Assembly: GCA_045631525.1 (NCBI GenBank)
Contig: JAZQUY010000012.1
Span: 25,493 to 89,492 of the forward strand
Reading direction: 5' to 3'
From: SIG440 sp045631525
Lineage (GTDB): Bacteria > Bacillota > Clostridia > Monoglobales > Monoglobaceae
Length of the DNA stretch: 64,000 bases
A model generated the notes under the pieces. The model searched no databases and was not told the DNA's origin. It was given only the letters and a program-made list of their open reading frames with translations. Of this stretch, positions 44,790-53,613 are shown one piece after another (the first letter of the stretch is position 1; every line of letters starts with the position of its first letter). The position numbers and the translations under genes were made by a program.

Positions 44790-47245
44790 GTTTTTCCTAT
44801 CCCAATAGATGCGATAAGGCACTTGATAATATAAATTTATCAATAAATCAAGGTGAGTTTGTGCTCATCTGCGGACAATCAGGCTGTGGAAAGACCACTT
44901 TGTTGAGGCTTTTGAAACCTTCTCTTTCTCCCTTTGGTGAAATAGGAGGAAATATATATTTCGGCGAGAATAAACTGTCTTCTTGTGATGTCAGGGAGCA
45001 GGCATCAGGCATTGGTTTTGTGATGCAAAATCCTGATAACCAGATTGTTACGGACAAGGTGTGGCACGAGCTTAGTTTTGGGCTTGAAAGCCTTGGAATA
45101 AAAACTCCTGAAATCAGGACAAGAGTTTCCGAAATGGCAGCATTTTTTGGTATCCAAAATTGGTTTCATCAAAAGACTGCGAAATTGTCGGGCGGTCAGA
45201 AACAACTCCTGAATCTTGCTGCGGTTATGGTTATGCAGCCATCGGTGTTGATACTTGACGAGCCAACAAGTCAGCTTGACCCAATAGCCGCCCAGGAGTT
45301 TTTGAATACCCTACAAAAGATTAACCGCGAACTTGGTACAACTATAATTCTTACTGAGCACCGTCTGGAGGAGGCTTTCCCAATTGCTGACAAGGTAATT
45401 GTTATGGATAAAGGGACAATTATCGCAAATGATTCGCCGAGAGAGGTTGCCAAAACCCTGAAAGGGATAAAACATACAATGTATAAAGCGCTTCCAACCC
45501 CAATAAGAGTGTATGGTGCGGTGGAAAACAAAGGTGCTTGTCCCCTGACAGTCCGTGATGGTAGAATTTGGCTTGAAAAATTTTCAAAGGAAAATTTGTT
45601 GATGCCAGAACGAATTCCCACAGGCAAAAAAGAGGATGATGGAGTCAGTATATCGATTGAAATAAAAGATGCGTGGTTTCGATATGAAAAGAATTTACCT
45701 GATGTAATAAAGGGCTTGAATCTGAAAGTAAGAAAAGGTGAAATTTTTGCTATACTGGGAGGAAACGGAACTGGAAAAACCACTGCTCTTTCTCTTATTT
45801 CAGGACTTAACAAGCCGTATCGGGGCGAGGTATACATTGGTGGTGAAAATATCTCAAAATTGAAAAATCTCTATGACGGTTTAATTGGCGTTCTTCCACA
45901 AAACCCCCAAAGCATATTTTTGAAAAATACCGTTTGGCTTGATTTGATGGTAATGCTTTCAGCTAAGGATTTTACAGAAGAAGAAAAGATAAAAAAAGTT
46001 CAAAATATAGCTCGTTTATGTTGTATCGAAAACCTGCTCGACAGTCATCCATATGATTTGTCAGGGGGCGAGCAACAAAGGGCGGCACTTGCAAAGGTAC
46101 TCCTTTTGGAACCTCAAATTTTGCTTTTGGATGAGCCCACGAAAGGGATGGATGCAAGTTTTAAAGAGGAATTTGCGGATATTCTGGAGGGGCTAAAGGA
46201 CGATGGCATTACTGTCATCATGGTTTCCCATGATATTGAATTTTGTGCGGAGTTTGCTGACAGATGTGCCCTTGTTTTTGATGGTGCCATTACTTCGGAT
46301 GGAGATGCAAGGCAATTCTTTGGGGGGAACAGATTTTATACAACTGCGGCAAACCGAATGGCAAGAAGTGTTCTTCCTGATGCAGTTCTCTGTAACGATA
46401 TAATTATGGCGTGCGGAGGTGCAACGCCAAAGAGAAAAGGAAAAAATGAAAAACCTCCGTATCCCTCAAATGAGAAGAAATCCGATGCCAAGGAACTGCC
46501 ATTTTACAAGAATGTTGTTGCATCCAAAAATACACGAGAAAAACGGAAACTGTCGAAAGGAGCAATTTGGGCGGTTCTCTCTGTTTTATTCACAATACCA
46601 TTGACCATTCTGGCGGGGATATATTTTTTTGAAGACAGAAAGTATTATTTTATAAGTCTTCTTGTTATATTTGAAATAATGATACCCTTTTGTATGGTGT
46701 TTGAATCAGGAAAACCGAAGGCACGTGAGATTGTGCTGATAAGCGTGCTTTGCGCCATAACTGTTTCGGGGAGAGCAGCATTTTTCATGCTTCCTCAGTT
46801 CAAGCCTGTGGCGGCACTCGTGATTATTGCCGGAATTTGTTTTGGAGGCGAGACCGGATTTTTGGTAGGTGCGGTAAGTGGGTTTGTTTCAAATTTTTTC
46901 TTCGGTCAGGGACCGTGGACACCGTGGCAAATGTTTTCAATGGGTATGATTGGCTTTGTTTCAGGGGTACTTTTTGGAAAAGGTATGCTGAGAAAAGCAA
47001 GGATTTCTCTTTGTATCTTTGGCTTTGTTGTCACATTTTTGATTTATGGCGGAATAATGAATTTATCTTCGGTGCTGCAGGTGCAAGCAAGACCAACAGC
47101 CCAAATGATTGCAACTGCATATATAAGCGGTGCACCCCTTGATGTTATTCACGCAGTATCTACAGCGTTTTTTCTTTGTATCATGGCAGAACCATTCATA
47201 GAAAAGCTTGAACGCGTAAAAACAAAATATGGATTGATGAGATAA
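44762..47245 (+). CDS. Fused ECF ATPase-ATPase-substrate component
   Basis: A single 827-residue chain. The first ABC ATPase (about 1-235) has Walker A CGQSGCGKTTLL at residue 37, signature KLSGGQKQ and Walker B VLILDEPTSQLD. The second ATPase (about 295-520) has GGNGTGKTT near 333, DLSGGEQQRAALAK and LLLDEPTKGMD. After a charged linker, residues from about 599 form six hydrophobic segments of an ECF S-component (GETGFLVGAVSGFVSNFFFG, GMIGFVSGVLFG). ECF modules usually have separate EcfA1, EcfA2 and S proteins. GGAGGTGAG precedes the ATG. Substrate is probably cobalamin, given the operon. Confidence 0.88.
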   Translation: MESYRIENLSFSYPNRCDKALDNINLSINQGEFVLICGQSGCGKTTLLRLLKPSLSPFGEIGGNIYFGENKLSSCDVREQASGIGFVMQNPDNQIVTDKVWHELSFGLESLGIKTPEIRTRVSEMAAFFGIQNWFHQKTAKLSGGQKQLLNLAAVMVMQPSVLILDEPTSQLDPIAAQEFLNTLQKINRELGTTIILTEHRLEEAFPIADKVIVMDKGTIIANDSPREVAKTLKGIKHTMYKALPTPIRVYGAVENKGACPLTVRDGRIWLEKFSKENLLMPERIPTGKKEDDGVSISIEIKDAWFRYEKNLPDVIKGLNLKVRKGEIFAILGGNGTGKTTALSLISGLNKPYRGEVYIGGENISKLKNLYDGLIGVLPQNPQSIFLKNTVWLDLMVMLSAKDFTEEEKIKKVQNIARLCCIENLLDSHPYDLSGGEQQRAALAKVLLLEPQILLLDEPTKGMDASFKEEFADILEGLKDDGITVIMVSHDIEFCAEFADRCALVFDGAITSDGDARQFFGGNRFYTTAANRMARSVLPDAVLCNDIIMACGGATPKRKGKNEKPPYPSNEKKSDAKELPFYKNVVASKNTREKRKLSKGAIWAVLSVLFTIPLTILAGIYFFEDRKYYFISLLVIFEIMIPFCMVFESGKPKAREIVLISVLCAITVSGRAAFFMLPQFKPVAALVIIAGICFGGETGFLVGAVSGFVSNFFFGQGPWTPWQMFSMGMIGFVSGVLFGKGMLRKARISLCIFGFVVTFLIYGGIMNLSSVLQVQARPTAQMIATAYISGAPLDVIHAVSTAFFLCIMAEPFIEKLERVKTKYGLMR

Positions 47246-47250
47246 AAAAA

Positions 47251-47277
47251 CAGATTTTCCATGGAAAATCTGTTTTT
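47251..47277 (+). terminator. Terminator of the cobalamin uptake operon
   Basis: Perfect palindrome with half-site CAGATTTTCCA, flanked by A and T runs. Confidence 0.9.
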
Positions 47278-47339
47278 TGTGACTTTTTGCGAAAGAGGGG
47301 TAGCAAGGGAACGGGCGGATGTTTTTCGGGCAAAGAAAA

Positions 47340-47363
47340 ACGGAGCAAAGCGAACTTTGCTCC
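47340..47363 (-). terminator. Terminator of tRNA-Leu(CAG)
   Basis: Perfect stem CGGAGCAAAG / CTTTGCTCCG with a four-base loop; a T run follows on the minus strand. Confidence 0.88.
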
Positions 47364-47367
47364 GGCG

Positions 47368-47454
47368 TGGTGCGGATAACAGGACTTGAACCTGCATGAA
47401 ATTGCTTTCACATGGACCTGAACCATGCGCGTCTGCCAATTCCGCCATATCCGC
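47368..47454 (-). tRNA. tRNA-Leu(CAG)
   Basis: An 87-base class II tRNA. The acceptor stem GCGGATA pairs with TATCCGC, the anticodon loop TTCAGGT carries CAG, and there is a long variable arm and encoded CCA. Confidence 0.96.
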
Positions 47455-47569
47455 AAGTAACTTATATATAATAACATAATTTTTTTGATACTGCAAGAGT
47501 TTTTTTGAAAAACTAAAAATTTTGCAAAACTTTTTATTCTTTTTCGATATAAATCACTTTGGATGTGGC

Positions 47570-47598
47570 TTGACTTTTTAAAAAAACAGATATATAAT
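47570..47598 (+). promoter_or_regulatory. Promoter of the copper ATPase gene
   Basis: TTGACT (47570-47575), 17-base spacer, TATAAT (47593-47598). No clear CopY or CsoR operator was recognised. Confidence 0.82.
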
Positions 47599-47636
47599 AA
47601 AAATAGTTAGTCTAAACAAACTGGTTTTAAGAAGGA

Positions 47637-50120
47637 ATGATAGAATTGCAAAAATATAGTGTGAAAGGCATGAGTTGTGCGGCTTGCAGTGCCCGTGTGG
47701 AAAAGGCAGTTCGAGCAGTAGATGGCGTTGAAAGCTGCAGTGTAAATTTGCTCACGAATTCCATGGTTGTTGCGGGTAATGTCACTCCCGATTCTGTTAT
47801 AGCGGCGGTAATTGCTGCAGGATACGGTGCAGAAAAATCTGGTGAAAAGGCTGAGAAAACAAATAAAAATGCACTTTTGGAAAATGATATTACAATGCTT
47901 AAAAAACGCCTTTTGGGGTCACTTAGTTTCTTGGTTGCGCTGATGTATGTTTCTATGGGTGCAGTTATGTGGGGCTGGCCCTTGCCTGGATTTTTGGCAG
48001 GAAATTATATTGACACAGGGATTGTTCAGTTGCTACTCACCATTGCTGTCATGGTTATAAACAGACAATTTTTCACAAGTGGCTTTAAGGCACTCATAAA
48101 GCGTTCACCCAATATGGATACCTTGGTTGCTCTTGGTGCAGGTGCTGCGTTTGTATACAGTGTGTATGTGCTTTTTGCTATGACCTATGCCGTGGGAGAT
48201 GCAGTAGCGATGCACAACTATTTGCATCAATTTTATTTTGAGTCGGCTGCTATGATACTTACGCTTATTACGGTTGGAAAGCTTCTTGAAGCACGTTCAA
48301 AGGGAAAAACGGCGGGTGCTCTTAGCGGACTTATGGACCTTGCACCCAAAACTGCTACTGTTTTGCGTGACGGCAAAGAAATTTTAATTACGGCGGAAGA
48401 GTTGGTTGTGGGTGATATTTTTATAGTAAAAGCAGGGGAGTGTATACCCGCGGATGGAATTGTTGTTGAAGGTGATGCTTCGGTTGATGAGTCCAGAATT
48501 ACTGGCGAAAGCATCCCTGTTGATAAGTCGGTGGGGGATAATGTAACAGGCGCAACAATAAACAGCCGTGGCTTTTTAAAATGTAGGGCATTGCGTGTTG
48601 CAGAGGATACAACCCTTTCACAGATAATAAAAATGGTAAGCGATGCAACCTCCATGAAAGCACCGGTTTCAAAGGCTGCAGATAAAGTTTCGGGAGTTTT
48701 TGTTCCGGTAGTTTTGGGCGTTGCCGCTGTTACATTTGCTATTTGGATTTTAAGTGGTGCCGATTTTGGCTTTGCAATAGCAAGAGGTATTTCGGTCCTT
48801 GTCATAAGTTGTCCTTGTGCCCTTGGTCTTGCTACCCCTGTTGCAATTATGGTGGGCAGCGGTGTAGGTGCGAAAAATGGCATTCTTTTTAAAACAGCTG
48901 TGGCTCTTGAGGAGCTTGGGAAGATTAAGACTGTGGCACTGGACAAGACGGGGACTGTTACCAAAGGTGAGCCGAAGGTTACGGATATTATTTGTCTTGA
49001 GGGATATGACGAAACTGAGTTTTTGATGCTTTCAGCATCGGTTGAAAAGAAAAGTGAGCATCCTCTTGCAAAAGCCATTGTTCAGAAAGTAGAGGAAATG
49101 GGTATACAAACCAAACAAACAGAAAAGTTTGAGGCACTTTTGGGAAATGGTGTTATTGCGGAGGTTTCAGGGGATAAAATAATTGGCGGAAGCCTTAAAT
49201 TTATCAGGTCAGTAACGGAAGTTGATGATAAAACAGAAGAAATAGCAACGAGACTTTCCGCTGAAGGCAAGACACCTCTTTTGTTCTGCAAAAATAAAAG
49301 AATAATCGGCGTTATTGCTGTTGCTGATGCGGTTAAGGAAGATAGCAAAGAAGCCATTGCTGAACTGAAACGGCTGGGCCTTGAGGTTGTGATGATTACT
49401 GGTGACAATGAGAGAACAGCACAGGCTATTGCACGTGAGACGGGAATTGAAAATGTAATTGCAGGAGTTTTGCCTAACGGGAAAAGCCATGAGATTTCAA
49501 AGCTCAAAGAAAAAGGCAAGGTGGCTATGGTGGGCGACGGAATAAATGATGCGCCAGCTTTGGCGACGGCGGATGTAGGTGTTGCAATAGGTGCTGGTTC
49601 GGACATTGCTATTGATGCGGCGGATGTAGTGCTAATGAAAAACAGTATTCGGGATGTGGTGGCGGCTGTGAGACTCAGCAGAGCTACCCTCAAAAATGTA
49701 TATGAAAATTTGTTCTGGGCGTTTATTTACAACGTTGTTGGCATTCCCCTTGCGGCCGGAGCGTTTATAAGCTTTTTAGGATGGGAAATGAATCCAATGT
49801 TCGGAGCTGCGGCAATGAGCCTTTCTAGCTTCTGCGTGGTTTCAAATGCGCTGAGGCTGAATCTTGTGAAAATCTATGGAAAAGAGAAGAAAATAAAGGA
49901 GATAAAAGCTATGACGAAAATAATGAGAATTGAGGGTATGATGTGTCCCCACTGTGAAGCAAATGTGAAAACAACACTTGAGGGACTAAACGGAGTTACA
50001 TCTGCTGAGGTAAGCCACAAAACAGGAATGGCAAAATTGACATTAAGCGAAAATATTGAAAACAGTATTCTGAAAAACGTGGTTGAGGAAAAAGGCTACA
50101 AGGTTATTTCGGTTGAATAG
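47637..50120 (+). CDS. copA: Copper-exporting P1B-type ATPase with C-terminal CopZ-like domain
   Basis: An 827-residue membrane pump. The N-terminal heavy-metal domain has GMSCAACSARVE near residue 11. Pump motifs are TGES near residue 284, the metal-binding SCPCALG near 390, DKTGT near 435 and GDGINDAPALA near 635. Uniquely, a second heavy-metal domain (GMMCPHCEANV) forms the last 69 residues, after the final membrane helix. ATG at 47637 has GAAGGA only one base away, so the TTG at 47646 may be the real start. Such pumps export Cu(I) from the cytoplasm. Confidence 0.94.
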   Translation: MIELQKYSVKGMSCAACSARVEKAVRAVDGVESCSVNLLTNSMVVAGNVTPDSVIAAVIAAGYGAEKSGEKAEKTNKNALLENDITMLKKRLLGSLSFLVALMYVSMGAVMWGWPLPGFLAGNYIDTGIVQLLLTIAVMVINRQFFTSGFKALIKRSPNMDTLVALGAGAAFVYSVYVLFAMTYAVGDAVAMHNYLHQFYFESAAMILTLITVGKLLEARSKGKTAGALSGLMDLAPKTATVLRDGKEILITAEELVVGDIFIVKAGECIPADGIVVEGDASVDESRITGESIPVDKSVGDNVTGATINSRGFLKCRALRVAEDTTLSQIIKMVSDATSMKAPVSKAADKVSGVFVPVVLGVAAVTFAIWILSGADFGFAIARGISVLVISCPCALGLATPVAIMVGSGVGAKNGILFKTAVALEELGKIKTVALDKTGTVTKGEPKVTDIICLEGYDETEFLMLSASVEKKSEHPLAKAIVQKVEEMGIQTKQTEKFEALLGNGVIAEVSGDKIIGGSLKFIRSVTEVDDKTEEIATRLSAEGKTPLLFCKNKRIIGVIAVADAVKEDSKEAIAELKRLGLEVVMITGDNERTAQAIARETGIENVIAGVLPNGKSHEISKLKEKGKVAMVGDGINDAPALATADVGVAIGAGSDIAIDAADVVLMKNSIRDVVAAVRLSRATLKNVYENLFWAFIYNVVGIPLAAGAFISFLGWEMNPMFGAAAMSLSSFCVVSNALRLNLVKIYGKEKKIKEIKAMTKIMRIEGMMCPHCEANVKTTLEGLNGVTSAEVSHKTGMAKLTLSENIENSILKNVVEEKGYKVISVE
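49895..50120 (+). other. Internal ribosome binding site and CopZ-sized reading frame inside copA
   Basis: AAAGGAGA (49895-49902) lies eight bases before an in-frame ATG at 49911. The remaining 69 codons encode a complete heavy-metal-associated domain (MTKIMRIEGMMCPHCEANV at its start), the size and motif of a free CopZ copper chaperone. One mRNA could yield both the fused pump and a separate chaperone. Confidence 0.6.
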
Positions 50121-50127
50121 GAAAAAG

Positions 50128-50151
50128 CGAGGCTTCGGAGCCTCGTTTTTT
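50128..50151 (+). terminator. Terminator after copA
   Basis: Stem CGAGGCT / AGCCTCG with tetraloop TCGG and a T run. Confidence 0.92.
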
Positions 50152-50186
50152 GATGTAAAATAAGATAAAAAAACTTTCGCAAACCC

Positions 50187-50215
50187 TTGACACAAAAGTC
50201 AAATTCCTTTATACT
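50187..50215 (+). promoter_or_regulatory. Promoter of the proS gene series
   Basis: TTGACA (50187-50192), 17-base spacer, TATACT (50210-50215). The leader of about 100 bases shows no T-box features. Confidence 0.87.
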
Positions 50216-50320
50216 AAAATGAAGAATGTATAATTATGCTCAAATATAGTTTTTTGCAATAGAAACTGTATAAAGAACGGGCATTTTTGTCTATAAATTA
50301 TTTTGAAGGGAATGGAAATC

Positions 50321-51760
50321 TTGGCTAAAGACGAAAAGAAACTTGTAGAAGAAATAACCTCTATGTCAGAGGATTTTGCACAATGGTATACTGACATTGT
50401 AAAAAAAGCAAAATTGGTTGATTATTCAGGCATCAGGGGATGTATGGTTATTCAGCCTTATGGTTACGCCATTTGGGAGAACATTCAAAAGGAGCTTGAC
50501 AGACGCTTCAAGGAAACAGGGCACGAAAATGTTTATATGCCTATGTTTATTCCTGAAAGTCTTTTGCAACGTGAAAAAGACCACGTTGAGGGCTTTGCGC
50601 CTGAAGTTGCATGGGTTACCCACGGCGGTGCCGAAAAGCTTGAGGAAAGACTTTGCGTAAGACCCACATCTGAAACTCTCTTTTGCGACCATTATGCAAA
50701 CATAATTCATTCATACCGTGACCTTCCAAAGCTCTACAATCAGTGGTGCAATGTTGTGAGATGGGAGAAAACAACAAGACCTTTCCTTAGAACTATGGAA
50801 TTCTTGTGGCAGGAGGGACATACTGCTCATGCTACTGCTGAGGAGGCAGAGGCAGAAACACTTCGTATGCTCAATGTTTATGCAGACTTCTGTGAACAGG
50901 AGCTTGCTATTCCTGTTGTAAAAGGCAGAAAAACAGATAAAGAAAAATTTGCGGGAGCTGCGGCTACATACACCATTGAAAGTCTTATGCACGACGGCAA
51001 GGCGCTTCAGTCAGGTACAAGCCACAACTTTGGTGACGGCTTTGCAAAGGCATTTGGAATCCAATATACAGGCGAAGATAATGAACTTCATTATGTACAT
51101 CAGACCTCTTGGGGTATGACTACCCGTCTCATTGGTGCAATCATCATGGTACACGGTGATAATGCGGGACTCAAACTCCCTCCGAGAATTGCACCTGTTC
51201 AGGCTGTTATCATTCCTATTGCACAGCACAAAGAGGGCGTTATTGAAAAGGCGGAGGAACTCACAAGTCTCCTTGGCAAGAAATTTAGAGTTAAGCTTGA
51301 TTCAAGCGACAAGTCACCGGGTTGGAAATTCAGTGAATACGAAATGAAAGGTGTTCCCGTAAGAATTGAAATTGGTCCAAAGGACATTGAAAACAATCAG
51401 GCAGTATTGGTGAGCAGAACAACAAGAGAAAAGCTTTTTGTTTCACTTGATAATATCGAAGAGGAAGTTGAAAAGCTTCTTGCGAAGATTCAGCAGGAAA
51501 TGCTTGAAGCAGCACTTAAAAACCGTGAAGAAAAGACCTCTGTGGCATTAAGCTATGATGAGTTCAAAGAAATAGTTGAAACCAAGGGCGGCTTTATCAA
51601 GGCTATGTGGTGCGGCGATACAGAGTGTGAAAACAAGATAAAAGAAGATACATCCGCTACATCACGTTGTATGCCCTTTGAGCAGGAACAGCTTTCCGAC
51701 AAATGTGTATGCTGCGGAAAGCCAGCTAAAAAAATGGTGTACTGGGGCAAGGCGTATTGA
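50321..51760 (+). CDS. proS: Prolyl-tRNA synthetase, eukaryote/archaea-like type
   Basis: ProS charges tRNA-Pro with proline. The class II core (VYMPMFIPESLL, RPTSETLFCDHYANIIHSYRD, and RIAPVQAVIIPI at the anticodon-binding domain) is of the archaeal/eukaryotic-like type, without the bacterial editing insert. The C-terminus has a zinc-type cysteine set (MWCGDTEC, CVCCGKPAKK) and ends in the typical tyrosine. Family N-termini begin MAKDEKK, which points to the TTG at 50321, ten bases after GAAGGG. Confidence 0.96.
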   Translation: MAKDEKKLVEEITSMSEDFAQWYTDIVKKAKLVDYSGIRGCMVIQPYGYAIWENIQKELDRRFKETGHENVYMPMFIPESLLQREKDHVEGFAPEVAWVTHGGAEKLEERLCVRPTSETLFCDHYANIIHSYRDLPKLYNQWCNVVRWEKTTRPFLRTMEFLWQEGHTAHATAEEAEAETLRMLNVYADFCEQELAIPVVKGRKTDKEKFAGAAATYTIESLMHDGKALQSGTSHNFGDGFAKAFGIQYTGEDNELHYVHQTSWGMTTRLIGAIIMVHGDNAGLKLPPRIAPVQAVIIPIAQHKEGVIEKAEELTSLLGKKFRVKLDSSDKSPGWKFSEYEMKGVPVRIEIGPKDIENNQAVLVSRTTREKLFVSLDNIEEEVEKLLAKIQQEMLEAALKNREEKTSVALSYDEFKEIVETKGGFIKAMWCGDTECENKIKEDTSATSRCMPFEQEQLSDKCVCCGKPAKKMVYWGKAY

Positions 51761-51803
51761 TGCGTATGTCAATGCATAAAATGTTTTAAGGAGGAAGAGA
51801 AAA

Positions 51804-52655
51804 GTGTTTGACGGCTTTTATGAATCACTTATCAATCAGTTGTCACTTCTCAGAATAACGGACTTTATTGATATTTTTATTGTTACCTTTATCATTTATA
51901 AAGTGCTCAAATTCATCCGCGACACAAGAACTGTGCAGCTTTTAAAAGGTGTTATTGTTCTTATTGTGGTCATGCAGGTCAGCCAGTTTGCAAAATTACA
52001 TACGGTTCATTATCTTCTCAGTAATGCTATGCAGCTTGGGTTGATTGCAATTCTCATTGTTTTTCAGCCGGAACTTCGTCGTGCTCTTGAACAGCTGGGA
52101 CAGAGGACCTTGGGTCAGTGGTTTAATTTTGATGAACGTGCTGATGACGAGGAAAAGGAAAAGGTTATCAAAGAAGTGAAAGAAAGCTGCATGAATATGT
52201 CAAAAAGTCATATTGGTGCACTTATCGTTATGGAACGCGATACAAAAATCGGTGATATAGTCGGCACGGGCATCACGATGAATGCTGATGTTTCTGCTGA
52301 ACTCCTTGTTAATATTTTCGTTCCCAAAACCCCTCTCCATGACGGAGCGGTTATCATCAGAAACAACAAAATTGAAGCTGCGAGCTGTTTCCTTCCGCTT
52401 TCGCAAAATCCCAATGTCAGCAAGGAACTTGGCACAAGGCATCGTGCAGGGCTTGGTATGTCTGAAGAATCGGATGCAGTTGTTGTTATTGTTTCTGAAG
52501 AAACAGGAAATATTTCTATTGCCTGTGGCGGTGAACTCAATATGAATCTTTCTCCGGAAAGCCTCGAGAAAAAGCTTCAGAAGCTGTTTGACCTCGAAAA
52601 GAAAGATAATAAAAACAAGAAGAATATATTTGTAAGGAAGGAGAAGACAAAGTGA
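51804..52655 (+). CDS. cdaA: Diadenylate cyclase
   Basis: CdaA makes the second messenger c-di-AMP from two ATP, and c-di-AMP controls potassium, osmotic and cell-wall balance. The 283-residue protein has three N-terminal membrane segments (about residues 12-85) and a DAC domain with LHDGAVIIRNNKIEAA near residue 178 and GTRHRAGLGMSEESDA near 212. It starts with GTG behind GGAGG. It overlaps cdaR (GTGA), the usual pairing. Confidence 0.97.
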   Translation: MFDGFYESLINQLSLLRITDFIDIFIVTFIIYKVLKFIRDTRTVQLLKGVIVLIVVMQVSQFAKLHTVHYLLSNAMQLGLIAILIVFQPELRRALEQLGQRTLGQWFNFDERADDEEKEKVIKEVKESCMNMSKSHIGALIVMERDTKIGDIVGTGITMNADVSAELLVNIFVPKTPLHDGAVIIRNNKIEAASCFLPLSQNPNVSKELGTRHRAGLGMSEESDAVVVIVSEETGNISIACGGELNMNLSPESLEKKLQKLFDLEKKDNKNKKNIFVRKEKTK

Positions 52656-53596
52656 AAGGATTTTTTGCAAAAGATTCTGTTTTGAAGGTAGTTTCCTTCG
52701 TGATTGCTGTGCTTCTCTGGTTTTACATTATAGCTGTTGTGGACCCGTCGGTGGATATTACCGTCAAGGATATTCCAATCAGATACCAAAATCAGGCCAT
52801 GCTTGAAGACCGGGGCTTAAGCCTTGTTGCTGACCCTGATGCAAGTGTGGAACTGAAAATAAGCGGCAGCAGAAAAAAGATTGCAAATATTGATAACAAA
52901 AATATTTATGCAACTGTTGACCTTGCCAATATGACAAAGGTAGGAACGTTCTCACTTCCCATAAGCATTTCTGTTCCTTATGAATATGATGAGATTGTAA
53001 GCAAAAACCCCTATAATGCTTCGGTTGTTATTGATAAAATTATTACCGTTGAAAGACCGGTAAGTGTGATTACTTCCGGCTCTGTTGCAAATGGTTATAT
53101 TGCTGATGAGCCTATTCCCTCAGTGAAAACTGTTACCCTGAAAGGTGCGTCGACTCTCGTTGAAAAAGTCCGTGGCGTGGCGGCGGAGCTTGATTTTGAC
53201 GGAAGAAGCGCTGAAATTAAAGACAAGGCACAGCTTTATTTTGTTGATGCAAATGGAAAGATAATAGATGAACGTGACAATATTTACAGCATTGTGAAAA
53301 TGAATGTTGAGTCTGTTGAAATAGTTTGTCCGATTTTCAAGGTGAAGACTGTTCCGATAGTTATTGATGATTCCTCCCTTAAATCGGATTACAAGGTTTC
53401 CGTACAGCCGTCAAATGTTACTATTTATGCTGAAAATGAAATTTTGAGTGAGATAACTGAAATTATGGCAGCGCGCATTGACGTGGCAAAACTCAAAGAG
53501 GAAGGCACACAGACAGTGGGTCTTGTTATACCTGAGGGCGTTTCAATGCGTGACGGCATAACCGAAATCACTGTTAAGGCAGAAAAGAGAAATTAA
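52652..53596 (+). CDS. cdaR: YbbR-domain regulator of diadenylate cyclase
   Basis: A 314-residue protein with one N-terminal membrane segment (VVSFVIAVLLWFYIIAVV, near residues 10-27) and three or four extracytoplasmic YbbR repeats. CdaR regulates CdaA activity through the membrane in other Firmicutes. It starts with GTG overlapping the cdaA stop, so the two are translationally coupled. Confidence 0.94.
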   Translation: MKGFFAKDSVLKVVSFVIAVLLWFYIIAVVDPSVDITVKDIPIRYQNQAMLEDRGLSLVADPDASVELKISGSRKKIANIDNKNIYATVDLANMTKVGTFSLPISISVPYEYDEIVSKNPYNASVVIDKIITVERPVSVITSGSVANGYIADEPIPSVKTVTLKGASTLVEKVRGVAAELDFDGRSAEIKDKAQLYFVDANGKIIDERDNIYSIVKMNVESVEIVCPIFKVKTVPIVIDDSSLKSDYKVSVQPSNVTIYAENEILSEITEIMAARIDVAKLKEEGTQTVGLVIPEGVSMRDGITEITVKAEKRN

Positions 53597-53613
53597 AATC
53601 CGGAGGGATTTCG

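Noticed and set aside
50216..50320. T-box riboswitch before proS
   Set aside because: No specifier stem or T-box sequence (TGGNACCGCG) is visible.
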